DNA of 64,000 nt from JBOFWL01 sp051653605 (GTDB taxonomy: Bacteria > Spirochaetota > Brevinematia > Brevinematales > Brevinemataceae), in NCBI GenBank assembly GCA_051653605.1, contig JBOFWL010000145.1, positions 310,001-374,000 of the forward strand, written 5' to 3'. Position 1 is the stretch's first letter. Each line of letters begins with the position of its first letter. Positions 7,298 through 14,770 of the stretch are shown piece after piece. The notes below the pieces were generated by a model. The model ran no database searches. It was given only the letters and a program-made list of their open reading frames with translations, and was not told where the DNA came from. Both the position numbers and the translations under genes were made by a program.

Positions 7298-9799
7298 ATG
7301 TCGACAAAAGTAAAGAAAAATGATTTTTTCAGAAAGCTATCTAGTATATTTTTCATTGTTGCTATAATAGCAGCATTCTTTATCTACGGGTCGGATCTTT
7401 TCTTGAATATCTCGTGGTTGGCATCGCTGGGGTCGTCTCGTAATATGGGGGTAATTCTATTCAGAGTAGGTATTATTCCTGTATTTTCTTTTGTATTTGC
7501 CTGTAGTGCCATTGTTCACTCTTGGTTAGGCTCGTATCGTGAGCGTCATAATAAAAAATTTTTAACATTTAAGTTTTTTTTCTTTTTTATCTGTATTGCT
7601 ATAATTGAAAGCTTTTTACGTATTGGAGAAAGCACAATTTATGCCATATTGGCTGGTCCAACGGGCATTAAAGATTCTCTTTTTTCAATAGATCTATCAT
7701 GGTATCTTTTTTGGATGCCTCTTATCCGAAAAATATCTCTGTTTTTTATGGGATATTTTGCTCTACTTTTTATTTTTCGTGTTTCTTATCCTGGAAATCA
7801 AAAAAAGATTGCCTATGGAAAATTTTCACTAGCTTTGTTTGGTTTATTTAGTATCCTCTATCTTTTAATAGAATATGGGCAATATTTAAGCCAGCAGCAC
7901 GCTATTGAAACCACAACTTTTATTGGTTACTCTGATCTCTATGGACACTTTTTACCTCTTGTTTTTTCTTTACTGTGGACATGGCTGTTTTTTGCGTTAT
8001 CTCTTTATTTCTTCAGACGAAACTATCGTGTTTTGTTTGGAGGAGGGGTTTTCACATTTATCGTGTTAGTAGGATGTAATCTTATTTGGCCTTTCTACCT
8101 TGATAAGTTTATTTTCAATCCTAATAAAACTTTCTACCAGAATAAATTTGCAGGAATTCATGCAGAAAATACCCGAAGCGCTTTTGGATTAGTCAATATT
8201 CAGAAAATCACTAATCAATTTACCCCAAAATCGATTTCTGATGTTAGTATTACAAATGGATTTCTGCTAGATAAGGATATTTTCCTAAAACAGCTCCAAA
8301 ACAATCAAGATTTTCATAGTTCCTTAGGGTTTGATCGTGTAAATGCCTCTATTATTGAAAAAAAACCCGCTTTTATCTCCGCACGTCTACTCAAAAACCC
8401 CGCGGAGGATTGGGAGCAACAATATTTCCGAGATATTTATGGATATGGTGCTGTTATTGCATCTGCATCTCAGGTTGGAAGTAATGGGGAGCCTTCATAT
8501 TTAATGCAGGGATTACACCCTTCCGGAAAAATAAGTCTTAAACATCCAGAAATATTTTTTGCAGAAAATTTTGATGATTATGCCTTTATCAATACTAAAA
8601 TTGCGGTTCCCAACTATAAAAATGAGGGTGCAGGCGTTATTCAACAAGAATTTGAGAATATTCATAGTATGCCTGTCAGTTTTTTCCATAAAGTTGCTTT
8701 GGCTTGGAAAAAGCGAGATATTCGCACATTAATTACCAAAAATTATACGCCTCAAACCCGCCTTATTTATTACCGCAAGCCCTCCGAATTAGTCAAAAAG
8801 CTTCTTCCTTATTTTGATTATAGCGAGCCTAAATTAAGATATGATAAGAACAATCTTTGGTGGGAATTAGATGGCTATTCATCATCTGAAGATCTCTTCG
8901 TGGCTTCTTCTGTTAATACGCCTTGGGGAAAGAAAAATTGGCTTCGTGCCCCTATTCGAGCCTATGTCAATGCTTATAGTGGTGAAGTTATTTTTCGTCG
9001 TATTGATATTGAAGACCCATTTGTTCGTGTTATTTCTAAGGTGTTCCCTCAATTATTTAAAGAATCGATTGATTTACAAGATGCCTCTTACCCAGAGGAG
9101 CTTTTCAAAATTCAAGCCAAATTGATGGAACGCTACCACGAAATGAATCCTGATTCTTTTTATAGTGGGCTATCCGAACGTATGACGACCCCCGAAGTTA
9201 AAGCTCAACCTATCGTACTTCTTTCAGCATCAAGCAATAAAGTATTAGGTTATACTCAAGATTATACGCTTAAAAATCAAAACTCCTTCAACGCTCAATT
9301 GATTGCTTATATCGATAGAGGACATCCATCACTTCTTTTATTTGAACCATCTTTTCAGAATAGCATCGATCCTGTGCAGGCATTAACAGCCTTACAAGGC
9401 TCCGAAGATTTCAAAAATATCGAGGCATATTGGCAAACCATCGATATTAAATCAACACTTGGGCAAATATCAACCTTTCCCTATAGTGAGGGAGTATTTT
9501 ATATTCAACCCATTTATACAAATTCCATAACAATGAATATGCCAGTATTAGCAAAAGCAGCTCTTATTAAAAATACAGGTATACATATAGGCGATTCATT
9601 TATAGACCTTGCTGTATATCAAGGCTCTGTAGAAGAAACAGAAGAATCTCTCAGCAGAGAAGAACAATTACAACGAATTATTCAACAAGCATATTCCTTA
9701 TATCTTCAAGCAGAACAAGCCCGAATACAAGGAAAAACTCAAGATTATCGCCAAAATGTCGAAAGAATAGGAGATAGACTGCGCGAAGCATCTCGCTAA
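7298..9799 (+). CDS. UPF0182 family membrane protein
   Basis: An 833-residue protein of the widespread but uncharacterised UPF0182 (COG1615) family. The N-terminal 270 residues contain about seven transmembrane helices. The large extracytoplasmic part then shows family landmarks: FNPNKTFYQNKFAGIHAENT, AWKKRDIRTLITKNYTPQTR, LIYYRKPSELVKKLLPYFDY and YVNAYSGEV. The C-terminus ends with the family coiled tail rich in Gln and Glu (SLYLQAEQARIQGKTQDY). GAGG lies before ATG 7298. No biochemical role is established for the family. Here it sits in a compact operon with a HAMP/PAS-like membrane protein upstream and three unknown proteins downstream, suggesting a shared envelope function. Confidence 0.92.
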   Translation: MSTKVKKNDFFRKLSSIFFIVAIIAAFFIYGSDLFLNISWLASLGSSRNMGVILFRVGIIPVFSFVFACSAIVHSWLGSYRERHNKKFLTFKFFFFFICIAIIESFLRIGESTIYAILAGPTGIKDSLFSIDLSWYLFWMPLIRKISLFFMGYFALLFIFRVSYPGNQKKIAYGKFSLALFGLFSILYLLIEYGQYLSQQHAIETTTFIGYSDLYGHFLPLVFSLLWTWLFFALSLYFFRRNYRVLFGGGVFTFIVLVGCNLIWPFYLDKFIFNPNKTFYQNKFAGIHAENTRSAFGLVNIQKITNQFTPKSISDVSITNGFLLDKDIFLKQLQNNQDFHSSLGFDRVNASIIEKKPAFISARLLKNPAEDWEQQYFRDIYGYGAVIASASQVGSNGEPSYLMQGLHPSGKISLKHPEIFFAENFDDYAFINTKIAVPNYKNEGAGVIQQEFENIHSMPVSFFHKVALAWKKRDIRTLITKNYTPQTRLIYYRKPSELVKKLLPYFDYSEPKLRYDKNNLWWELDGYSSSEDLFVASSVNTPWGKKNWLRAPIRAYVNAYSGEVIFRRIDIEDPFVRVISKVFPQLFKESIDLQDASYPEELFKIQAKLMERYHEMNPDSFYSGLSERMTTPEVKAQPIVLLSASSNKVLGYTQDYTLKNQNSFNAQLIAYIDRGHPSLLLFEPSFQNSIDPVQALTALQGSEDFKNIEAYWQTIDIKSTLGQISTFPYSEGVFYIQPIYTNSITMNMPVLAKAALIKNTGIHIGDSFIDLAVYQGSVEETEESLSREEQLQRIIQQAYSLYLQAEQARIQGKTQDYRQNVERIGDRLREASR

Positions 9800-9809
9800 G
9801 GAGGCTCCT

Positions 9810-10232
9810 ATGGATCAAACGGAACGTGCCATGCTGATCCGAAGAGGTAATGAACTTTTAAATACCGGAGATACCAAAAACGCCCTAAAAATATTTCTTG
9901 CAACAGATTACAAAGATGGAATTGCTCGAGTAGCTTCTATCTTTGAGCATGAAAAACGAGATCCCGTATCGGCAATAAAGCTTTATAAAAAAGCGGGATT
10001 AAACGGGAATGTTGAACATCTCGCCTACACAATTGCACAAGTATTACGACGTCTTTTAGCCGAAGATAAACAAGATAGTGGTTCTAAATTATCGGGGCGC
10101 GCCCCTGATATGCTTCCATCCGAGGCAGTTCGTATTGCAAAAGAAAGGCTTGCTCCTCAAAAAAAGGAAATTGTCGAGCCTTGGCGCCCTATTACTATAT
10201 CGCGAAGTCGTTTAGAAGGAAAAAAACCGTGA
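9810..10232 (+). CDS. short TPR-like protein
   Basis: A 140-residue cytoplasmic protein with two or three helical hairpins of tetratricopeptide character (RRGNELLNTGDTKNALKIF, DPVSAIKLYKKAGLNGNVEH). It has a basic, disordered C-terminus. AAGGAGG precedes the ATG. It follows the UPF0182 gene by 10 bases and its stop overlaps the next start by four bases (GTGA). It is probably an adaptor or scaffold for the neighbouring membrane proteins; no catalytic motif is present. Confidence 0.7.
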   Translation: MDQTERAMLIRRGNELLNTGDTKNALKIFLATDYKDGIARVASIFEHEKRDPVSAIKLYKKAGLNGNVEHLAYTIAQVLRRLLAEDKQDSGSKLSGRAPDMLPSEAVRIAKERLAPQKKEIVEPWRPITISRSRLEGKKP

Positions 10233-11149
10233 AATTTTTGATCTTTTTCGCCTTTTTTTGTGCAACACCAAGTTTTGCGCAACTTCGACCAGGGCAATTT
10301 GGAACAAATACTATCTATTATAATCCTCTCAGGCCAGGTGTTTTTGGTGAAAATTCTTTCTCTACCAGAGAAAAAACAGATCTTATCGAGGACATGCCTC
10401 AGTATTATAGCTATATTAATTGGTCAAAAGGCGAACTCGTCACTGAATATCGCTTGCCTCTTACCTATAGTAGCGCTAATATTGGGATGAACGTAAGTAT
10501 TTCTAGCTCCCGCCTCAAGGAAGAGCTGCTTATTCATGCATCACGCGCCCTTAATCAAGTTAAAGTCTCTTCATTTCTTACAATTAAAGACATTTTTGAG
10601 CGAGACGAGGCTATTAGAAATAATCTCATGGCCTCTTTATATGGATTATCCGTTAACGACGCCATTATCGAAAAGTCTCAAATTAAAGGATCGATCTCTT
10701 TTAAACTCTATGGTCGCAATAGCATTTCAGAACCTTTTTACCAAAATATTAAAAGCTCTGTTGTCACAAATTATCTCACCAATACGCCCCTAGAAATTAG
10801 TTATGATACGATTATTATCGATTTAGTAATGTTTAAAAGTTTTCGCCCTTCACTATCAACGCGTATTATCAACCAACAAGGCGATCTTGTTCATGGAATT
10901 GAAACGCTTGCTCCAGGGGTTAACAAAAAGCAAAGTGCCGTGCATTATGTTTCATCGATTACGGCAGCTTTAAATCACCCTATAAAAGGAAAAAGAGTTG
11001 CTTATATTCTTCCTGCAGAAGTAAATGGCGCTTCTCTTTCTGATATAGTTCTATTTGATGAAGATCTACGTCGAATTTTTTCTACTCAACGAAGCCTTGA
11101 TGCACTCCGCCAAGGAAATGTTATTGTTATACATTCTCAGGGTTTATGA
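10229..11149 (+). CDS. secreted protein of unknown function
   Basis: A 306-residue protein. The start is GTG 10229, in frame with a longer upstream frame. It creates a 4-base overlap with the preceding stop, has an AGAAGGA Shine-Dalgarno, and gives a clean signal peptide MKFLIFFAFFCATPSFA with cleavage before Q. The mature part begins with two related segments (LRPGQFGTNTIYYNPLRPGVFGENSF), i.e. a short internal repeat of the type LRPGxFGxN. No known domain is recognised. It is the only clearly exported member of the UPF0182 operon besides the membrane proteins. It overlaps the next gene by four bases. Confidence 0.7.
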   Translation: MKFLIFFAFFCATPSFAQLRPGQFGTNTIYYNPLRPGVFGENSFSTREKTDLIEDMPQYYSYINWSKGELVTEYRLPLTYSSANIGMNVSISSSRLKEELLIHASRALNQVKVSSFLTIKDIFERDEAIRNNLMASLYGLSVNDAIIEKSQIKGSISFKLYGRNSISEPFYQNIKSSVVTNYLTNTPLEISYDTIIIDLVMFKSFRPSLSTRIINQQGDLVHGIETLAPGVNKKQSAVHYVSSITAALNHPIKGKRVAYILPAEVNGASLSDIVLFDEDLRRIFSTQRSLDALRQGNVIVIHSQGL

Positions 11150-12093
11150 TTCTACTCCGATTTGATCGTCGGCATATCCGAATGTTTTATGGAAAATCTG
11201 GGGACATCTGTCCCTGTGGCTTTGCAGACAATCTTCTCCCCTTTGCCGAAAACATTTTCGCAACCTCATCCTCTATTGTCGTTAGTAGGATTCAGTTATA
11301 TCAGCTGAATCAACTTGCTAAAATCTTTTCCAAGCCGCCAAAATTGTTAAATATTGTTAACAATTTCCCTTTTGAATGTCAATATCAAGGGAAGAAATTC
11401 TCTCTTAGTGAAGAAAAAACTAAATTTTGGCAACAATCTTTTGAAGAAAATCGTCTTATTCATACGGCAATAGTAAGATTTTCGAAGAATTATTCTCGTC
11501 AAGGCTTATGGAATCACTTTTGTGAAGATTTAGGAATTCAAATTGACGATGACTCCCTTGCAATTAGTGGGCTAGACGTATTTCTTCCCGTTGAAATCAC
11601 TAAAAATCCATGTTTTTTTGTTCAAAAATCTAAAAAACCTATTATATCTCGCCCTTTTCAAAGTTTATCGATGTTTTTTGATAAAAATATGCCCCTTGCT
11701 CAGAGGGAGGCACGAAGAATTTCTGCTTTAGCAATAAAACGAAAATGGGTATTAGAGTCCTCTAGACCAGATATTCTATTTATTTCCGGGTATGGAGCGT
11801 TGGGGCGTCTTCAAAACGAAGCCTTAGAAGAAAAAATGAACCTTTACCCCGCTCTACTTACTGTTATCAATGCCTGCTCTCTTCAAAATACGGCTCTACC
11901 TCAAGGGGCGGTCATCTATTCTCCTTACGATACCGAAGTCGATCGAAGTATTTTCGCTCCTCTCATGCGATTTCTTCACAATCCTTCGCCAAAATCTCTT
12001 CTATACGCCTTTTTTATTGCATCAATTTTCTATCCAAATATTGCCAACTACTATCGTCTTAAACTCCCTGTTAGCAGGGAATTTTTCTATTAA
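11146..12093 (+). CDS. cytoplasmic protein of unknown function
   Basis: A 315-residue protein that I do not recognise. It starts at ATG 11146, overlapping the previous stop by four bases (ATGA). There is no signal peptide. The N-terminus ILLRFDRRHIRMFYG and the later segment RPDILFISGYGALGRLQNEAL vaguely recall the beta-strand/loop layout of ASKHA-fold proteins, but no phosphate-binding motif is convincing. It is the last gene of the UPF0182 operon and ends at a shared terminator. Confidence 0.6.
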   Translation: MILLRFDRRHIRMFYGKSGDICPCGFADNLLPFAENIFATSSSIVVSRIQLYQLNQLAKIFSKPPKLLNIVNNFPFECQYQGKKFSLSEEKTKFWQQSFEENRLIHTAIVRFSKNYSRQGLWNHFCEDLGIQIDDDSLAISGLDVFLPVEITKNPCFFVQKSKKPIISRPFQSLSMFFDKNMPLAQREARRISALAIKRKWVLESSRPDILFISGYGALGRLQNEALEEKMNLYPALLTVINACSLQNTALPQGAVIYSPYDTEVDRSIFAPLMRFLHNPSPKSLLYAFFIASIFYPNIANYYRLKLPVSREFFY

Positions 12094-12096
12094 AAC

Positions 12097-12123
12097 AAAA
12101 GCCCCCTTTTTGGGAGGCTTTTA
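12097..12123. terminator. bidirectional intrinsic terminator
   Basis: An AAAAGCC...GGCTTTT hairpin with a G/C-rich core lies between the end of the UPF0182 operon (+) and the end of aspS (-). Confidence 0.85.
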
Positions 12124-13917
12124 TTATCGATTTGCTTTAACTTCAATATTTTTAATTGAGAGATCGAGAAGTTGCTGCGGATCAACTTCATTTGGGGCAT
12201 CCATCAAGAGACAGGATGCTTTTTGAGTTTTAGGAAATGCAATAACATCTCGGATGCTATCCAGTTGCTGAAACATCATAACTAGACGATCTAAACCAAG
12301 TGCAATTCCTCCATGAGGAGGAGCCCCATAGGAGAGTGCTTCCAGTAAAAAGCCAAATTTATCTTGAGCTTCTTTTTCGGATAGATTAATAAGTTTGAAA
12401 AGCTCACTTTGAGTATCTGGATCCGCAATACGGATTGATCCTCCTCCTAACTCTGTACCATTACAAATAACATCATAGGCATTAGCCCGTACAGACGCTG
12501 GATCACTCGACATTTTATCTCTATCTTCAGGTCTTGGAGCTGTAAATGGGTGGTGGACAGCAACCCATCGACCAGTTTCATCATCTTGCTCTACAAGAGG
12601 GAAATCAACAACCCATAAGAAGGAAAATTTATCTTTTGGTCGAAGCCCAAATCGGCTACCAACTTCTAAACGAAGAGCACCCGCTGCATCATAAACTATC
12701 TTATTTTTTACATCAGCAATGAAAAGAAGAGTATAGCCATCTTTTGCATCCGTAGCTGCAATAAGTTGTTTTTGAATATCTTCCGAAAAATATTTTACAA
12801 TATTACTTTCTACAGCGCCATTTTTAACCCGCATCCACGCCATTCCTTTAGCACCATAGCGGCCAACAAAGGTAATAAGATCGTCAAGATCCTTTCGGGA
12901 AAGCTTATCTCCATCTGGAACAGGCAGACATTTAACCTTGCCACCTTTAGCAGTAACGTTGGTAAACACAGAAAATTCTGAGTTACGAACAATATCACTC
13001 ACATCTACCAGAGGCATTTCAAAACGGAGATCAGGGCGATCGCTGCCATAATTTTCCATAGCATCTTGATAGCTCATTCTGGGAAAGGGTGTAGGAATAT
13101 CAGTATTATAGACGTCTTTCATAACACGAGAAAGCAAATTCTCAATGAGAGTTTGTATATCTTCTGCTTCGAGGAAAGATGTTTCGATATCAAGCTGTGT
13201 GAACTCTGGTTGACGATCCGCTCGGAGATCTTCATCACGGAAACAACGAGCAATTTGATAGTAGCGTTCCACTCCACCCATCATTAACAATTGTTTAAAA
13301 ATTTGAGGGCTTTGGGGAAGAGCAAAATACGAACCCTTATGAACCCGTGAAGGCACTAAAAAGTCACGCGCACCTTCTGGAGTACTACGCGTTAAAATAG
13401 GAGTTTCCACTTCGAGAAAGCTATTTTCTGCCATTACATTTCGGATTACATTTGTAATCTGAGAACGCTTAAGTAAGTTGTCGTACATTTTAGGAGAGCG
13501 AATATCAATATAGCGGTAAGTAAGCCGTGATTCTTCGTTTGTAACTTCTTCATGAATATCAAAAGGTGGGGTTTTTGAACGATTGAAGATAAATAATTCT
13601 TCGCAGAGAAACTCGTAATTCCCTGTAGCTAGGCGAGGATTTTCCATGCCTTCAGCTCGTTTTCTGAGAAAGCCTCTAATACCAATAACATCTTCTCGCC
13701 GAAGAGTTTTCGCCATTTCGTGAGCTTTTGGTGATTTTGCCGGATCAAAAACCAGCTGAAGAATCCCGCTTCGATCGCGGAGATCAATAAAAACTAGATC
13801 GCCATGGTCTCGATAATGATCCACCCAACCATTGGCAACATTGGGCACATTGAGCAGGCTATCGTTATCAAATTGCCCGCAAAAAAGGGTGCGTTTATTT
13901 TCTTTTGTGAGAAGCAT
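12124..13917 (-). CDS. aspS: aspartyl-tRNA synthetase
   Basis: A 597-residue bacterial-type class II AspRS, charging tRNA-Asp with aspartate. Visible parts are the N-terminal OB-fold anticodon-binding domain (VNGW-like VANGWVDHYRDHGDLVFIDL), class II motif 2 (FRDEDLRADRQPEFTQLDIE), the bacterial GAD insertion in the middle, and motif 3 (GIALGLDRLVMM) near the C-terminus. Length is normal. Whether it also charges tRNA-Asn cannot be decided here because no asnS or gatCAB genes lie in the window. It is monocistronic, with a consensus-like promoter 26-54 bases upstream. Confidence 0.97.
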   Translation of the reverse strand: MLLTKENKRTLFCGQFDNDSLLNVPNVANGWVDHYRDHGDLVFIDLRDRSGILQLVFDPAKSPKAHEMAKTLRREDVIGIRGFLRKRAEGMENPRLATGNYEFLCEELFIFNRSKTPPFDIHEEVTNEESRLTYRYIDIRSPKMYDNLLKRSQITNVIRNVMAENSFLEVETPILTRSTPEGARDFLVPSRVHKGSYFALPQSPQIFKQLLMMGGVERYYQIARCFRDEDLRADRQPEFTQLDIETSFLEAEDIQTLIENLLSRVMKDVYNTDIPTPFPRMSYQDAMENYGSDRPDLRFEMPLVDVSDIVRNSEFSVFTNVTAKGGKVKCLPVPDGDKLSRKDLDDLITFVGRYGAKGMAWMRVKNGAVESNIVKYFSEDIQKQLIAATDAKDGYTLLFIADVKNKIVYDAAGALRLEVGSRFGLRPKDKFSFLWVVDFPLVEQDDETGRWVAVHHPFTAPRPEDRDKMSSDPASVRANAYDVICNGTELGGGSIRIADPDTQSELFKLINLSEKEAQDKFGFLLEALSYGAPPHGGIALGLDRLVMMFQQLDSIRDVIAFPKTQKASCLLMDAPNEVDPQQLLDLSIKNIEVKANR

Positions 13918-13926
13918 TCGTGTCTC

Positions 13927-13939
13927 CTGATAGTATCAG
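13927..13939. promoter_or_regulatory. perfect palindrome in the aspS leader
   Basis: CTGATA-G-TATCAG, a 6+1+6 perfect inverted repeat, lies just downstream of the aspS -10 box and next to the Shine-Dalgarno. It could be an operator or a short RNA hairpin. Chance is not excluded. Confidence 0.3.
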
Positions 13940-13942
13940 AAA

Positions 13943-13971
13943 ATTATAGCTTAAATTAGGAAATTTTTCAA
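13943..13971 (-). promoter_or_regulatory. sigma70-type promoter of aspS
   Basis: On the minus strand TTGAAA (13971-13966) and TATAAT (13948-13943) are separated by 17 bases. Confidence 0.7.
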
Positions 13972-13989
13972 ATATTTTCATATGAAACT

Positions 13990-14022
13990 AAAAAAACCTC
14001 CCAAATGGGAGGCTTTTTATTA
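13990..14022 (-). terminator. terminator of bioY
   Basis: A CCTCCCA/TGGGAGG hairpin is flanked by T-runs on both strands, just after the bioY stop codon. It may also insulate aspS from upstream reading. Confidence 0.8.
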
Positions 14023-14031
14023 TTTTAAAGA

Positions 14032-14565
14032 TTATTTTTGATGAAAGAAATGAGCTAATACGAGAGCTGCAACCGCTTTGAGAAGGTCTCCAGCCCAGAA
14101 AGGTGCAATAGCAATTGCCCAAACCTTGGCAGCAGGTACATAAAGAGAAAGCCACACAGAACCAAAGGCATACAGAAGTACAGAACCCGCTAACACCGCT
14201 ACTAAAGACCAAAATTTAGAATTAAGACAACCGCGATCCGCACACCAACCAAGAAAGAAAGCAACAGGTAAAAAACCAACTAAAAAACCCGCTGCAGGAC
14301 GTAAGAAAGCCGCCACTCCAGTAAATCCACCAGCAAAAACGGGTAAACCAGCTAATCCTTGCATAAAATAGACTAAAACTGTTGCAGCAGCCGCTTTTCT
14401 ACCAAGCATCAAGGATAAAAAGATAAGGACAAATGTTTGAGCCGTAAATGGAACAGGCGATAAAGGTAAATAAAAAGTTACTTGAGCACTTAAGGCAAGC
14501 AAAATAGAGGCCACAATAACCTTAACCCCTGAAATAGCAATAGAACTACGTCTAATATCTGTCAT
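14032..14565 (-). CDS. bioY: BioY biotin transporter substrate-binding subunit
   Basis: A 177-residue integral membrane protein of the BioY family, the S component of ECF-type biotin transporters. It shows six hydrophobic helices and the family segment PLSPVPFTAQTFVLIFLSLM after the first helix, and a Gly/Phe-rich region GGFTGVAAFLRPAAGFLVGF. AGGAGC lies before the ATG. No bioM/bioN or generic ECF ATPase genes are adjacent, so it works either alone or with an ECF module encoded elsewhere. An ideal promoter and a possible BirA-like element lie upstream. Confidence 0.93.
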   Translation of the reverse strand: MTDIRRSSIAISGVKVIVASILLALSAQVTFYLPLSPVPFTAQTFVLIFLSLMLGRKAAAATVLVYFMQGLAGLPVFAGGFTGVAAFLRPAAGFLVGFLPVAFFLGWCADRGCLNSKFWSLVAVLAGSVLLYAFGSVWLSLYVPAAKVWAIAIAPFWAGDLLKAVAALVLAHFFHQK

Positions 14566-14594
14566 ATAATGCTCCTAAAATGTGTTTGTCCAGT

Positions 14595-14623
14595 ATTATA
14601 GCGTAAAGAATCTTGATTGTCAA
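14595..14623 (-). promoter_or_regulatory. consensus sigma70 promoter of bioY
   Basis: On the minus strand TTGACA (14623-14618), a 17-base spacer and TATAAT (14600-14595): a perfect match to the bacterial consensus. Such a strong promoter would be expected to need repression. Confidence 0.8.
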
Positions 14624-14646
14624 TCAGTAGTCATTTTGGTTAACAA
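14617..14646 (-). promoter_or_regulatory. possible BirA-type operator at the bioY promoter
   Basis: On the minus strand TTGTTAACC (14646-14638) is followed after 12 bases by GATTGACAA (14625-14617). The second half matches the BirA half-site GGTTAACAA at 7 of 9 positions and overlaps the -35 box. Known BirA sites have a longer gap (about 14-16 bases), so this is a tentative call. Confidence 0.3.
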
Positions 14647-14697
14647 TTCATAATTTTTATATGAAAGAGCCATTAATTAATTTCAGGTTGGTAATTT

Positions 14698-14726
14698 TTG
14701 ATTTTTTTAATATTCTTCCTTATAAT
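14698..14726 (+). promoter_or_regulatory. sigma70-type promoter of gyrA
   Basis: TTGATT (14698-14703), 17-base spacer, TATAAT (14721-14726), about 45 bases before the gyrA start. Confidence 0.7.
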
Positions 14727-14770
14727 ATGATGGTATTTCAAAACTAATAACTGATAATAGAGGAAAATTC

